A DNA stretch of 64,000 nucleotides from Hymenobacter algoricola (lineage in GTDB: Bacteria > Bacteroidota > Bacteroidia > Cytophagales > Hymenobacteraceae). Below are positions 34,227-42,523 of this stretch, in pieces. The position numbers were made by a program, and so were the translations under genes. The notes below the pieces were generated by a model that saw only the letters and a list, made by a program, of their open reading frames with translations, did not search any database and was not told the origin of the DNA. The stretch covers positions 21,954 to 85,953 of the forward strand of contig NZ_BAABDH010000040.1 of assembly GCF_039539525.1 (NCBI RefSeq). The letters are read 5' to 3'. Position 1 is the stretch's first letter; each line of letters starts with the position of its first letter.

Positions 34227-35009
34227 CTACAGCGCCTCAAAAGCGTCGCCCAACGCGCTTTCCTCCATGCCGACGACGGAGTAGTGCCGGGGCAGGTACC
34301 AGCCGATGCGCTGCATCACCTGCCGGTAGGTGGCTTCGTCGGGGAAGAGGTCGGGTACCACGTTGAACACCAGATCCTGCGCCACGGCGGGGCCGGTTTT
34401 GGCGTGGCGCATCAGCAGGGCCAGCTTGGGGTCGGGCACGCCGTGGGCGGTCAGGAAGTCGCGCAGCACGATGCGGGTGGCGGCGGGCAGCAGGGTTTCG
34501 TTAGGCTGCCCGACCAGCACTTCTTCGTCCTCCTGGATGGTTTCGTCGGTTGCCTGGCGCGAGAAGGGCGTTTCGGCGGTGGTGTAGAACTCGCCGGTGA
34601 GGGCATAGTTGAGCACGTCGCCGGCGGTGAGCACCCAGTCGGGCTGGCCCCGGTCGGGATTGATGACCACGCCCAGGCCCAGGCGCAGCAGGAAATCGTC
34701 CTTCATGCGGTCGAGGACGTAGCACTGGAAGCTCTGGTTGGGCTCGGGCAGCAGCAGCTGAAAGTAGGGGAAGCCATCGGGGCCGGTGATGACCTGGGGC
34801 GTGCCGCAGCGGAAGCTGGCGGCGGGCAGGTTGGCCAGGAAGGCATCCTGCCAGGCGTCGTCGCGCGCCGCAGGCGGCACGTCTACCAACTGAAAGATAG
34901 TGTTTGTTTTGGTCAGGTCGCCGAGGTACGGCTCCGGGGCCGGGGCCGGTTCGGCGGTTGCGGTAGGCTCCGGGGCGGCTTTGCTTTTGAACAGGTCGAA
35001 GAATCCCAT
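34227..35009 (-). CDS. Hypothetical cytoplasmic protein
   Basis: A 260-residue protein with no signal peptide. It opens with MGFFDLFKSKAAPEP, a Pro/Ala/Glu-rich linker to about residue 28, then a globular alpha/beta region with GDLTKTNTIFQLVDVP, FRCGTPQVITGPDGFPYFQLLLP, LRLGLGVVINPDRGQPDWVLTAGDVLNY and a C-terminal IGWYLPRHYSVVGMEESAL. I do not recognise the family or any catalytic motif. It is a single gene converging on rny. Confidence 0.65.
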   Translation of the reverse strand: MGFFDLFKSKAAPEPTATAEPAPAPEPYLGDLTKTNTIFQLVDVPPAARDDAWQDAFLANLPAASFRCGTPQVITGPDGFPYFQLLLPEPNQSFQCYVLDRMKDDFLLRLGLGVVINPDRGQPDWVLTAGDVLNYALTGEFYTTAETPFSRQATDETIQEDEEVLVGQPNETLLPAATRIVLRDFLTAHGVPDPKLALLMRHAKTGPAVAQDLVFNVVPDLFPDEATYRQVMQRIGWYLPRHYSVVGMEESALGDAFEAL

Positions 35010-35064
35010 GCGACTTGAAGGGGTAAGGGGGAGAGGCCAAAGGAAGAGAAAATTGACGAAGCGC

Positions 35065-35106
35065 CTCTACCGCTTCGTTGAGTGGTATTGCAACGAAGCG
35101 GTAGAG
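35065..35106. repeat. Perfect 16-bp inverted repeat of the dispersed family
   Basis: CTCTACCGCTTCGTTG (35065-35080) pairs exactly with CAACGAAGCGGTAGAG (35091-35106), followed by ATGCTTCGACTCCGCTC. The same arm occurs inside the repeat cluster at 31465-31483. It lies in the gap between two minus-strand genes. Confidence 0.7.
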
Positions 35107-35205
35107 ATGCTTCGACTCCGCTCCGCTGCGCGGACGCCAGATGGGCATGAGGCAAACGGGTTTTCACCAATTCCCAAACACGCTCCCACGGTGAAGCAGC
35201 AGAAT

Positions 35206-36705
35206 TCAGTTAGGCAATACCAACGTAGCGGCTTTCGTGAAGACCAGCGGCTGGGAGTACGGAAACTGCACTTCGATGCCCGTGACTTCCTGCGCCGGTC
35301 CTTCTAAAATCCGGAAGTCGAAGGTGTCGTTGCCGGTGAAGTGCGTAGTCAGCGCCGTAAAGCTCAGGCCGGCGTTATGCTTGACGGGCCCTTTGAAGTC
35401 ATAGTAGGCAAAGGCCAGCTGGTTTTTAGGCGCTTTGCTGATGGTGATAGTGCCGTAGGCCGGGTGGGAGTAGGTGCCCACGTACCGGCTGGCCTTTTTC
35501 AACACCTGCGGGTCCTGAATCAAGCTGGCTTTCGGCGCCTGGGCCGCGGCGGGTGGATTGTTCTTGTCGATAACGTACTGCTCAAAATCGGCCAGCTTCT
35601 CGTAGTTGTTGTCGAGGAAGATGTTGGTGGCGTAGCGGGTCAACAGGTTCTGCAGCTCGGTTTGCTGGTTGCACATGATGACGATGCCAAACCCGCTCTG
35701 CGGGGCCAGCACGATTCGGGCGCTTTGCCCGCCCGTGCGGCCGTCGTGGTAAATGGTGTTGCGCCGGGCGTCAATGTCCCAGCCGATGCCGTAGAATATT
35801 TCCTCCGCGGCATTGCGGACCGTCAGCGGGCTGGTCAGGTGCGCAAACTGCCGGGGCGTCAGAAACTCCTTGCCATCGAGCGTGCCCTTGTTGACCAGCA
35901 TGGTCAGCCATTTGGTCATGTCGTTGAGGGTGGAGCTGATAGCGCCGGCGGGGGCCGCAGCGTCGATGCTGGACGGGGGAATAACGGTGTAGCCGTCGTT
36001 TCTGTAGCTGACCGTATTCTCGCCGTAGCGCTGAAACTCCTCGAAGGTGGCAAAGGACTGGGTCATGCCCAGGGGCGCGAAAATCCGGGTCTTCACCAGG
36101 TCCTGCCAGGGCGTGTGGGTCACCCGCTCCTCCAAAATACCGGCCGCGGTATAGAGCAGGTTGTTGTAGATGAACTTCTCCCGGAACGTGCCATTAAAGC
36201 TCAGGAACGGCAGCATTTTCAGCACTTCATTGCGGCTGAACCGGGGGCCGTACTGCAGGTAATAGTGCTGGTACACGCCCACCCGGTGGGTGAGCAGGTC
36301 GGTAAGGGTGGCATTGGCCGTCGCGTAAGGGTCGGCGAGCTTAAACTCCGGCAGGTGCTGCACCACCTTATCATCCCAGGCCAGCGCCTTTTCCTGCACC
36401 AGCTGCGCGGCAACAACCCCGGTAAAGGCCTTGGTGCAGGAGCCGATTTCAAACAGCGTGTTGGTGGTTACCGGCAGCTGCTTGTCCAGGTTCCGGTAGC
36501 CCAGCCCGCCTTGGTAAAGCAGCTGGTTGTTGTCGATGATGGCCATGGCCATGCCCGGGTTCCTGGCTCTCAGCCGCAGCGTGTCGGTCAGCTTCAGGAA
36601 GTACTCGAGCTTGGTCTGAGCTGTCGGATGGGGCCGGGGACTTGGGGGTTGGCAGATGGCTAACGAAGGAATAAGCAGTAGCAGCAGCAAGATTCGAAAG
36701 GGCAT
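35206..36705 (-). CDS. Secreted class C beta-lactamase-family serine hydrolase
   Basis: A 499-residue protein with a signal peptide (FRILLLLLLIPSLAICQ). The serine beta-lactamase/PBP fold shows SCTK (Ser89-Lys92) as the catalytic pair, YNN in FIYNNLLYTAAGIL as the second motif, and HDGRTGGQSARIV in the position of the third. The C-terminal 110 residues form a separate beta-rich lipocalin-like domain (VGTYSHPAYGTITI...), a common partner in this family. It is not closely similar to the other serine hydrolase at 837. The substrate is unknown. Confidence 0.88.
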   Translation of the reverse strand: MPFRILLLLLLIPSLAICQPPSPRPHPTAQTKLEYFLKLTDTLRLRARNPGMAMAIIDNNQLLYQGGLGYRNLDKQLPVTTNTLFEIGSCTKAFTGVVAAQLVQEKALAWDDKVVQHLPEFKLADPYATANATLTDLLTHRVGVYQHYYLQYGPRFSRNEVLKMLPFLSFNGTFREKFIYNNLLYTAAGILEERVTHTPWQDLVKTRIFAPLGMTQSFATFEEFQRYGENTVSYRNDGYTVIPPSSIDAAAPAGAISSTLNDMTKWLTMLVNKGTLDGKEFLTPRQFAHLTSPLTVRNAAEEIFYGIGWDIDARRNTIYHDGRTGGQSARIVLAPQSGFGIVIMCNQQTELQNLLTRYATNIFLDNNYEKLADFEQYVIDKNNPPAAAQAPKASLIQDPQVLKKASRYVGTYSHPAYGTITISKAPKNQLAFAYYDFKGPVKHNAGLSFTALTTHFTGNDTFDFRILEGPAQEVTGIEVQFPYSQPLVFTKAATLVLPN

Positions 36706-37133
36706 GGAGTGGGGTTAAAGCAATAGCTTGTTCGAGGTATAGGCCGCCCGCTTAATGCGGTGGTGTCCGGCGCCCAAAGAAACAAAAAATGCCGGCGGAG
36801 TCTTCCCGTGCCCTCCTTACCGGGCTGCTGCCAAGCCATGAGGCCGCTTGCGCCGGCCGGCAAAGCCCTGGCAGATAGCCTGGGGCCGCCGAAAGAAGCG
36901 GCCCCAGGCTTTGCGAAAAGCCCTGGCACCGGGGCTCCGGGCCGCGTGCAGATGTCTAAGCTTTGTAGTTGCAAAACGCGCAAATCAGGCTGGAAAAAGG
37001 GTTTTGTGCACTCCATAGATAGTCGTGGCTCCTGCGCCGGAAGTCTGAGAGAAGCAGAATCTGGTTTTCGGCCCGCCGGGGTTTGCAGTAGGTTTGATTC
37101 ATCAACCACCCCAATCTACTTCGCCTGTCTACT
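36706..37133. repeat. 428-base gap with a strong GC hairpin
   Basis: No convincing gene. AGCCTGGGGCCGC (36877-36889) and its exact reverse complement (36898-36910) form a 13-bp stem with an 8-base CGAAAGAA loop, flanked by direct copies of GCCCTGGCA at 36865-36873 and 36920-36928. Nearer the serine hydrolase, CCGGCGCC and GCCGGCGG around a CAAAGAAACAAAAAAT stretch (36769-36797) form another weak hairpin. These look like intergenic repeat elements. Confidence 0.5.
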
Positions 37134-37922
37134 ATGACCCTGCACAACCTTTATCCGCAAGTATTCTCCTGTGCGGCCCTTTCGCTATTAGCTACCAGCT
37201 GCACTGTGTATGCGCCCATGCAGCCCACTATTTCCACCATTAGCCGGCAGGGCCAGGTCGAAATCAGCGGCAGCGTGCAGGCCAGCGGGCGGGTGGAAGG
37301 CAGCGTGGTGTACTCGCCGCTGCCCCACGTGCTGGTGACGGGTGCCGGCACCTTCCGCCCCAGGCTCGGCGACTCAACCTTCAACACCACCCGGCAGGGA
37401 GAGCTCGGCCTGGGCGGCTATCTGCCACTCGGTAAGGGCTGGCAGCTCACCGGCCTGGCCGGCTACGGCCGCGCCAGCACTCACCGGGCCTACGTGGAGG
37501 GAACGTTGCTTTGGGGGGGAGGACAAACACGGGAGGAATACACTATGCGCTCCGGCAAGCTGTTCGGCCAGACCAGCCTGACCCACGAAGGTGCTCGCGG
37601 TGCCGTAGGGGCCGTGTACCGCCTCTCCAAAATCAGCTTCGATCAGCTCGACTACGCAGCTGTCTCCTACAGCTATTACGCATCTTACCCGGTACCGCTC
37701 CGCCGCATGGTGCGGCACGAAGCCCTGGTATTTGGCCGCTACGGACTCGATGCCCAAAACCGCTGGCAGCTGCAAGCCACCGTGGGCCTTTCGGTGGCCG
37801 GCGCGGCCGAGCAGAGTACCACCGATGACCGGCGCTACTCCCAGGCCAACCACCTGCTGCTGCCCGTGCCCATAACCAGCCTGGGCGTAGTGTTCCGCCC
37901 CCAGCTGCTCGGGAAGAAGTAG
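37134..37922 (+). CDS. Lipoprotein with outer-membrane-type beta strands (paralogue 1)
   Basis: A 262-residue lipoprotein (CAALSLLATSC, lipobox Cys about 23) followed by TVYAPMQP. The rest alternates short beta strands ending in aromatic residues with Gly-rich turns (GQVEISGSVQASGRVEGSVVYSP; LGLGGYLPLGKGWQLTGLAGYGRAS), as expected for a small outer-membrane barrel or beta sandwich. It shares the YAPM-x-P start, GYxPLGxxWxLxGLxGYGxA block and LSxxxFDQLxY block with the next plus-strand gene. Function unknown. Confidence 0.75.
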   Translation: MTLHNLYPQVFSCAALSLLATSCTVYAPMQPTISTISRQGQVEISGSVQASGRVEGSVVYSPLPHVLVTGAGTFRPRLGDSTFNTTRQGELGLGGYLPLGKGWQLTGLAGYGRASTHRAYVEGTLLWGGGQTREEYTMRSGKLFGQTSLTHEGARGAVGAVYRLSKISFDQLDYAAVSYSYYASYPVPLRRMVRHEALVFGRYGLDAQNRWQLQATVGLSVAGAAEQSTTDDRRYSQANHLLLPVPITSLGVVFRPQLLGKK

Positions 37923-38017
37923 GCAGTACGATTTTGGTAGGCGGTCAGGGCTGAAAATAGCCGCGCCGCTTACGAGAATAGTATGATACTTTCAACCCGG
38001 TATTTAGCTTCCTGAAA

Positions 38018-38986
38018 ATGTATTCTACTATGCTTTCTTATATGCGCCTCATCGGTTGCGGTCTGGCTCTGACCTTGGGCAGCTGCTCCGTGTACGCGCC
38101 CATGCTTCCGGTAGCCCCACAGCTGCGCGACAAAGGCCAGCTGGAAGTACAGGGTACTACCTTTCTGACCGGCCGGTGGGAGGCCGGGGCAACTTATTCG
38201 CCGGTACGCTACCTGCTGGTGCGGGCCGCGGGCGGCCTGAAGCGCGACAAGGAGGATACCACCTACTTTCGCATCCGGCAGTATGAGGTGGGCGTTGGCG
38301 GCTACTACCCGCTTGGCCAGCGCTGGCTCCTGAGTGGGCTTGGCGGCTACGGGCAGGCCCGCAGCGCCCGGGGCTACTTTCAGGCAAATATTCTCGCTGG
38401 ACCCAGTAAGCTGGTCGATTTTCAAAGCAACTACCATCGGCTGTTCGGGGAGCTTTCCGTAGTGTACCAGGCCGAGTCGGGCTGGGGGTCAGTAGGGGCG
38501 GCCTGCCGCTTGTCGCAGGTGAATTTCGATCAGCTTACCTACAACGGCGCGCCCCTGGGCCTGCGGCAGATGCTGCGCGCGGAGCCCATGCTGCTGGCCC
38601 GTTTCGGCAACCCGGAAGGAGCCCTGCGCTGGCTGCAGATTCAGACTTCCTGTGGCCTCACCGTCGTTCCCGGGTACCGCTACGACGCCGCCAAAGAGCC
38701 CTTCGAGTACATGCGCATCAAGGAAAGCCGGGTGGTGCTAGCCCTGAGCCTGATTGTCAAGCCGCACCTGTTCAAGCCACTGGTGCAGGCTGCGAACCAG
38801 GCGCAGATCAGCCCTTGGTCCACCGGGCCTGCCGCCACGCCAGCTGCTGCTCAGCGTCCAGAAACGTCCAGGCTACGAAGCGGCTTTTCTTCTGGCCCTG
38901 GGCCATGTCGATGGTGCGCACGTCCTGGGCTTTGGCCCACTGCAGCTCCTTGTAGATGCCGGGCAGCGTGGTTTTTTTCGAGATGA
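38018..38986 (+). CDS. Lipoprotein with outer-membrane-type beta strands (paralogue 2), C-terminus runs into rlmF
   Basis: A 322-residue open frame. In-frame ATGs at 38018, 38030 and 38042 are all possible; the third gives the tidiest lipoprotein signal (RLIGCGLALTLGSC). The first 255 residues align with the gene at 37134 (VYAPMLP; GGYYPLGQRWLLSGLGGYGQAR; LSQVNFDQLTYN). Its normal end would be near PHLFKP. The last 60 or so residues are Arg/Pro/Ala-rich and lie opposite the end of rlmF (overlap 38808-38986), so the natural stop has probably been lost and the tail is junk or an antisense read-through. Confidence 0.7.
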   Translation: MYSTMLSYMRLIGCGLALTLGSCSVYAPMLPVAPQLRDKGQLEVQGTTFLTGRWEAGATYSPVRYLLVRAAGGLKRDKEDTTYFRIRQYEVGVGGYYPLGQRWLLSGLGGYGQARSARGYFQANILAGPSKLVDFQSNYHRLFGELSVVYQAESGWGSVGAACRLSQVNFDQLTYNGAPLGLRQMLRAEPMLLARFGNPEGALRWLQIQTSCGLTVVPGYRYDAAKEPFEYMRIKESRVVLALSLIVKPHLFKPLVQAANQAQISPWSTGPAATPAAAQRPETSRLRSGFSSGPGPCRWCARPGLWPTAAPCRCRAAWFFSR

Positions 38987-39785
38987 GCGACGTAAACCAG
39001 AAGCCCTGGGTCGGAATCTGGGCGCTTTCTACCACCATACGGCGCACGAAGGCTTCCTCGCCGCCGGGGTACCACAGCTCCCCGGGCTGCCCGCCGAAGT
39101 TCAGGTTGGGCGCGGGCTTGGTGCCGTGCTTCACGCCCAGGTTATGCTGCTTGCGGCGGTTGTCGGCCGAGGCCTCGGCCAGCGAAGCGTAGAACGGCGG
39201 GTTGCACAGCGTCAGGTCGAACTGCTCCCGGGGCTTCACGATGCCGTGCAGGATGTGGCGCGAATCGGCCTGCTGGCGCAACTCGATGTTGCCGGTCAGC
39301 GCCGGGTTGGCCCCCACAATGGCCTTGGCCGTGCGCAGGGCCACCGCGTCGGTGTCGGAGCCCACAAAGTGCCAGCCGTACTGCTGGTGGCCGATGATGG
39401 GGTAGATGCAGTTGGCGCCCACGCCCACGTCGAGCACCCGCACGCCCTTGCCCCGGGGCACCTGCCCCTCATTGACGGAAGCCAGCAGGTCGGCCAGGTA
39501 GTGGACGTAGTCGGCCCGGCCGGGAATGGGCGGGCAGAGGTAGTTGGCCGGAATATCCCAGTGCTCGATGCCGTAGAACTGCTTCAGCAGCGCCCGGTTC
39601 AGCATGCGCACCGCGGCCGGGTCGCCGAAGTCCACCGACTCGGTGCCGTAGGCGTTGGGGGCCACAAACGGCTGCAGCGCGGGCAGCGCCTGCACCAGCC
39701 CGCCAAAGTCGTAGCGGCCCTGGTGGGCGTTGCGCGGGTGCAGGGTGGAGTTTTCGGGGGCAGCTTCCGCTGGTTTGGCAGGCAT
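38808..39785 (-). CDS. rlmF: 23S rRNA (adenine(1618)-N(6))-methyltransferase
   Basis: A 325-residue enzyme that methylates A1618 of 23S rRNA using S-adenosylmethionine. The start at 39785 fits a promoter box at 39815-39822; the longer frame to 39875 does not. Family features: LHPRNAHQGRYDF at the start, AVRMLNRALLKQFYGI, WDIPANYLCPPIPGRADYVHYLADLL, VRVLDVGVGANCIYPIIG (cofactor loop), the catalytic LCNPPFYAS, and a late GGEEAFVRRMV. The 3' end overlaps the convergent lipoprotein frame by 179 bases. Confidence 0.95.
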   Translation of the reverse strand: MPAKPAEAAPENSTLHPRNAHQGRYDFGGLVQALPALQPFVAPNAYGTESVDFGDPAAVRMLNRALLKQFYGIEHWDIPANYLCPPIPGRADYVHYLADLLASVNEGQVPRGKGVRVLDVGVGANCIYPIIGHQQYGWHFVGSDTDAVALRTAKAIVGANPALTGNIELRQQADSRHILHGIVKPREQFDLTLCNPPFYASLAEASADNRRKQHNLGVKHGTKPAPNLNFGGQPGELWYPGGEEAFVRRMVVESAQIPTQGFWFTSLISKKTTLPGIYKELQWAKAQDVRTIDMAQGQKKSRFVAWTFLDAEQQLAWRQARWTKG

Positions 39786-39814
39786 GGCAGGGAGACTAGG
39801 GGGAAAGCAAAAGA

Positions 39815-39822
39815 CAAACATA
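39815..39822 (-). promoter_or_regulatory. Predicted -7 promoter box (TATGTTTG) for rlmF
   Basis: On the minus strand TATGTTTG, a full TAnnTTTG match ending 30 bases before the rlmF ATG. Confidence 0.5.
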
Positions 39823-39894
39823 GCGGAAGCTGGGCTGGCAAAGCCCAAAACCGGGTGCAGCGCCCGGAAAAGCACGGGCTGGGGGCGCGGCGCG

Positions 39895-41289
39895 CTAGTT
39901 GGGCCGGGCCAGCTTGGTAAACACGTTGTTCAGCCCCTCAGCCCAAGTGGGATGGGCAATAATCATGTTCTGCAGCTGCGGATACGGGAGCCGCCCCATC
40001 ATAATCAGTTGGAACATGGTCATCAGCTCCCCGCCTTCGGCGCAGAAGATGGCCGCGCCCAGCACCTGGTCGTTGTCGCCAACCAGCACCTTCCAGAAGC
40101 CGGTGGTGCGCCCCGTTTCCCGGGCCCGGCCGATAGTGCGCACCGGCATGGTGGCCACGCGGTACGGAATGTTCTGCTCCCGGGCCTGGTCCTCGTTCAG
40201 CCCGATGCGGCCCAGCTGGGGCTCGGTAAACACGGTATAGGGTAAGGGGCGCTGCTTGGCCGAGCGGCGCTTGCCGTGCAGCAGGGCGTCGCGCACCACC
40301 CGGTAGTCGTCGTAGCTGATGTGGGTGAACTGCGGGCCGCCGTGCACGTCGCCGAGGGCGTACACGCCGCGTGTGGCGGTCTGCAGGCTGCCGTTTACCT
40401 GGATGTAGCCTTGCTCATCGGTTTTGACGCCCGCTTTGCTCAGGTCGAGCGTATCGGAGTTGGGCGTGCGGCCGGTGGCCACCAGCAGGTGGGAGCCGTG
40501 CAGGCGCCGCTCCCCGGCCGCCGTATGCACCGACAGCGTAAGCTGCCCCGCCGCGTTCTGCGACACCCGGTGGGCCTTGGCGCCCAGCACGAATTCCACC
40601 CCGTCGGCTTCCAGCGTGGCCTGCATGGCGGCGCACACGTCGTCGTCTTCCCGCTCCAGCAGCTGCCGGCCCGACTCGACGACGGTCACGCGGCTGCCGA
40701 AGCGCCGGAACATCTGCCCGAACTCCAGCCCGATGTAGCCCCCACCCAGAATCAGCAGGTGCTCGGGCAGCTCGGGCAGGTCGAGCAGCTGGGTGGTGGT
40801 CAGGTAAGGCACCGCGTCGAGGCCCGCGAGTGGGGGAATGGCGGGGCGGGTGCCGGTATTGATAAAAATCAGCGGGGCCTCCAGCTCCTGCTCGTCGCCC
40901 TGGGTCAGCGTCACGCGCACCGAGTGCTTCCCGGTGAAAGCTGCGTGGCCGTGCAGCACCGTGATGCCGGAGTGTTCCTGGGTCAGGTTGTTGCGCACCC
41001 CCCGGCGCGATTGCTGCACCAGGGCCTCTTTGCGCGCCATAACGGCCGGAAAGTCAACTTCGGGGGCGCCGACGCGGATGCCGTAGTCGGCGGCGGTGCG
41101 CACCTGGTGGGCGCGCTCGGCGGCGGCCAGCAGGTTTTTGGTGGGCGAGCAGCCGTAGTTGATACAGGAGCCGCCCAGGTGGTTTTCCTCTACCAGCACC
41201 ACCCGGCGGCCCGCATCGGCCAGGGCCACGGCCAGAGGATTGCCGGCCTGACCGGAGCCAATAATAAGCGCATCGTAGGAAGTAGGCAT
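39895..41289 (-). CDS. FAD-dependent pyridine nucleotide-disulfide oxidoreductase (mercuric reductase-like class I)
   Basis: A 464-residue flavoenzyme. ALIIGSGQAGNPLAVALADAG is the FAD-binding Rossmann start; GGSCINYGCSPTK holds the redox cysteine pair (C-x4-C); LLILGGGYIGLEFGQMFRRFG binds NAD(P)H; YALGDVHGGPQFTH is the second FAD motif; and the C-terminal HPTWAEGLNNVF carries the dimer-partner His. It lacks the N-terminal metal-binding domain and the C-terminal cysteines of true mercuric reductases, so mercury reduction is unlikely; the real acceptor is unknown. It is on the same strand as rlmF, 109 bases upstream. Confidence 0.88.
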   Translation of the reverse strand: MPTSYDALIIGSGQAGNPLAVALADAGRRVVLVEENHLGGSCINYGCSPTKNLLAAAERAHQVRTAADYGIRVGAPEVDFPAVMARKEALVQQSRRGVRNNLTQEHSGITVLHGHAAFTGKHSVRVTLTQGDEQELEAPLIFINTGTRPAIPPLAGLDAVPYLTTTQLLDLPELPEHLLILGGGYIGLEFGQMFRRFGSRVTVVESGRQLLEREDDDVCAAMQATLEADGVEFVLGAKAHRVSQNAAGQLTLSVHTAAGERRLHGSHLLVATGRTPNSDTLDLSKAGVKTDEQGYIQVNGSLQTATRGVYALGDVHGGPQFTHISYDDYRVVRDALLHGKRRSAKQRPLPYTVFTEPQLGRIGLNEDQAREQNIPYRVATMPVRTIGRARETGRTTGFWKVLVGDNDQVLGAAIFCAEGGELMTMFQLIMMGRLPYPQLQNMIIAHPTWAEGLNNVFTKLARPN

Positions 41290-41445
41290 AAAAAGCAGAA
41301 ATTGGCGAAGAAAGCGGACAAACCCCAGTGGCCCGGCCAGCCGGGGCCACTAGCGTGTTGGCTATACGCGCCACTCCGCCGGGCGGCTATTCCCTAAAGG
41401 ACGTCTGCTTTCATTTAGCCCCTATATTTCTCCCGGCAGCTGCCT

Positions 41446-42201
41446 ATGCGTCGTTTCGTTCCCCGTGTTCTGCTTGCGTTTGTGCCGGTCCTGACCAGCT
41501 GCGCCTCCCTGTACTTTCCCCCGCCGCCCATGGCGCCCCTGCTCACCCAGAAAGGCGAGTTCAGTGGGGGGCTGCACACCAACTTTAGCAGCAATACCGC
41601 CCTGCAGGGCGCCTACGCCCTCGGCGACCATATCGGCGTGCTGGGCAGTGCCTCCTTCCTGCAGGCCGACAAGAAGCAGTCGTTCTTCGGCAGCAAAGCC
41701 AACCGTGAGTACAACGAGCACAACTTTGGCGAGCTGGGCATGGGCTACTTCACCCGCCTGAAGGACCGGCGCGTTATTGAGTTTTACGGCGGCTACGGCC
41801 TGGGCCACACCAAGCGCACCGAAAGCGTGGAAGGCGCCACTACCCGGACGCTGGAAGGCAACCTGGAGAAGTACTTTCTGCAGGTCAACTACAGCAAGAA
41901 GGAAAGCAAAGTGTGGCACCTGTTCGACCGTGACTTTCCGGTTTCGTACGGGGCGGCCATGCGCGCCAGCTACGTGCAGCTGCAGCGCTTCACCATCGAC
42001 GGCCAGGCCCAGGAAACCGAGGATAACATCTTTTTCGAGCCCATTACCTTCACCCGCATCCAGGCCGTGGGGCCTATTCAGCTCCAGCTGATCAGCGGCA
42101 GCAACTTCGGCCTGCGCCACCGCAAATTCCTGAAGGCCTCCAACTCGGTGTTCCAGCTGGGTATCGTGGTGAACCTGGGCGGGCAGGAAGGCCGGAAGTA
42201 A
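41446..42201 (+). CDS. Lipoprotein with outer-membrane-type beta strands (paralogue 3)
   Basis: A 251-residue lipoprotein (VLLAFVPVLTSC) followed by ASLYFPPPPMAPLLTQKGEFSGGLHTNFSSN. The layout (lipobox, MxP-x-L, xKGxxxxxG strand, GELGMGYFTRL, EFYGGYGLGHTKR) matches the two paralogues at 37134 and 38018, although overall similarity is lower. This makes three members within 5 kb, separated by rlmF and the oxidoreductase. They are probably outer-membrane-associated; role unknown. Confidence 0.75.
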   Translation: MRRFVPRVLLAFVPVLTSCASLYFPPPPMAPLLTQKGEFSGGLHTNFSSNTALQGAYALGDHIGVLGSASFLQADKKQSFFGSKANREYNEHNFGELGMGYFTRLKDRRVIEFYGGYGLGHTKRTESVEGATTRTLEGNLEKYFLQVNYSKKESKVWHLFDRDFPVSYGAAMRASYVQLQRFTIDGQAQETEDNIFFEPITFTRIQAVGPIQLQLISGSNFGLRHRKFLKASNSVFQLGIVVNLGGQEGRK

Positions 42202-42318
42202 GGAGCCAAATTCCATTCCGCTCGACAAAGACAGGGTTGAGTCAGGAGAAGGGTCTAGTAGACCTACTCATTCTGTTTGGCAGGGGCAAGCAGGCTTTGA
42301 TGAAACGAAAAAGCCCCC

Positions 42319-42476
42319 GTCCTTACCCAAAACTTTTTTGGACTGCTCAGAGCCCACCAAAAGGCCTTTTCTCACCAGCTGACACGGCCTGAAAAACAGC
42401 AAATCAGTTTGGCAACCTCGCAAAAAAGCCCTTCCGGCCACATGGCCGGAGGGGCTTTTGAGTTTTAGGTAAGGAC
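42319..42476. repeat. Long-range inverted repeat enclosing a terminator hairpin
   Basis: GTCCTTACCCAAAAC (42319-42333) and GTTTTAGGTAAGGAC (42462-42476) are reverse complements at 14 of 15 positions, 128 bases apart, in a 322-base gap (42202-42523) with no gene. The inner part contains a terminator-like hairpin. It may be a small mobile repeat or a structured RNA. Confidence 0.5.
42422..42460 (-). terminator. Terminator of the GNAT gene at 42524
   Basis: AAAAAAGCCCTTCCGGCCA, CA loop, TGGCCGGAGGGGCTTTT. It is about 65 bases past the stop on the minus strand. Confidence 0.75.
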
Positions 42477-42523
42477 AAGAGTTGCGTCGGCGCTTTTTCT
42501 CTAAAAAAGGATTTTTGACGAGC

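Noticed and set aside
36660..37109. Possible gene of 149 codons on the minus strand upstream of the second serine hydrolase
   Set aside because: It overlaps the serine hydrolase start, contains the hairpin repeats, and has an implausible composition ending in a Cys-rich run.
39895..41289. Mercury resistance (merA)
   Set aside because: The enzyme lacks the N-terminal metal-binding domain and C-terminal cysteine pair of MerA, and there are no other mer genes nearby.
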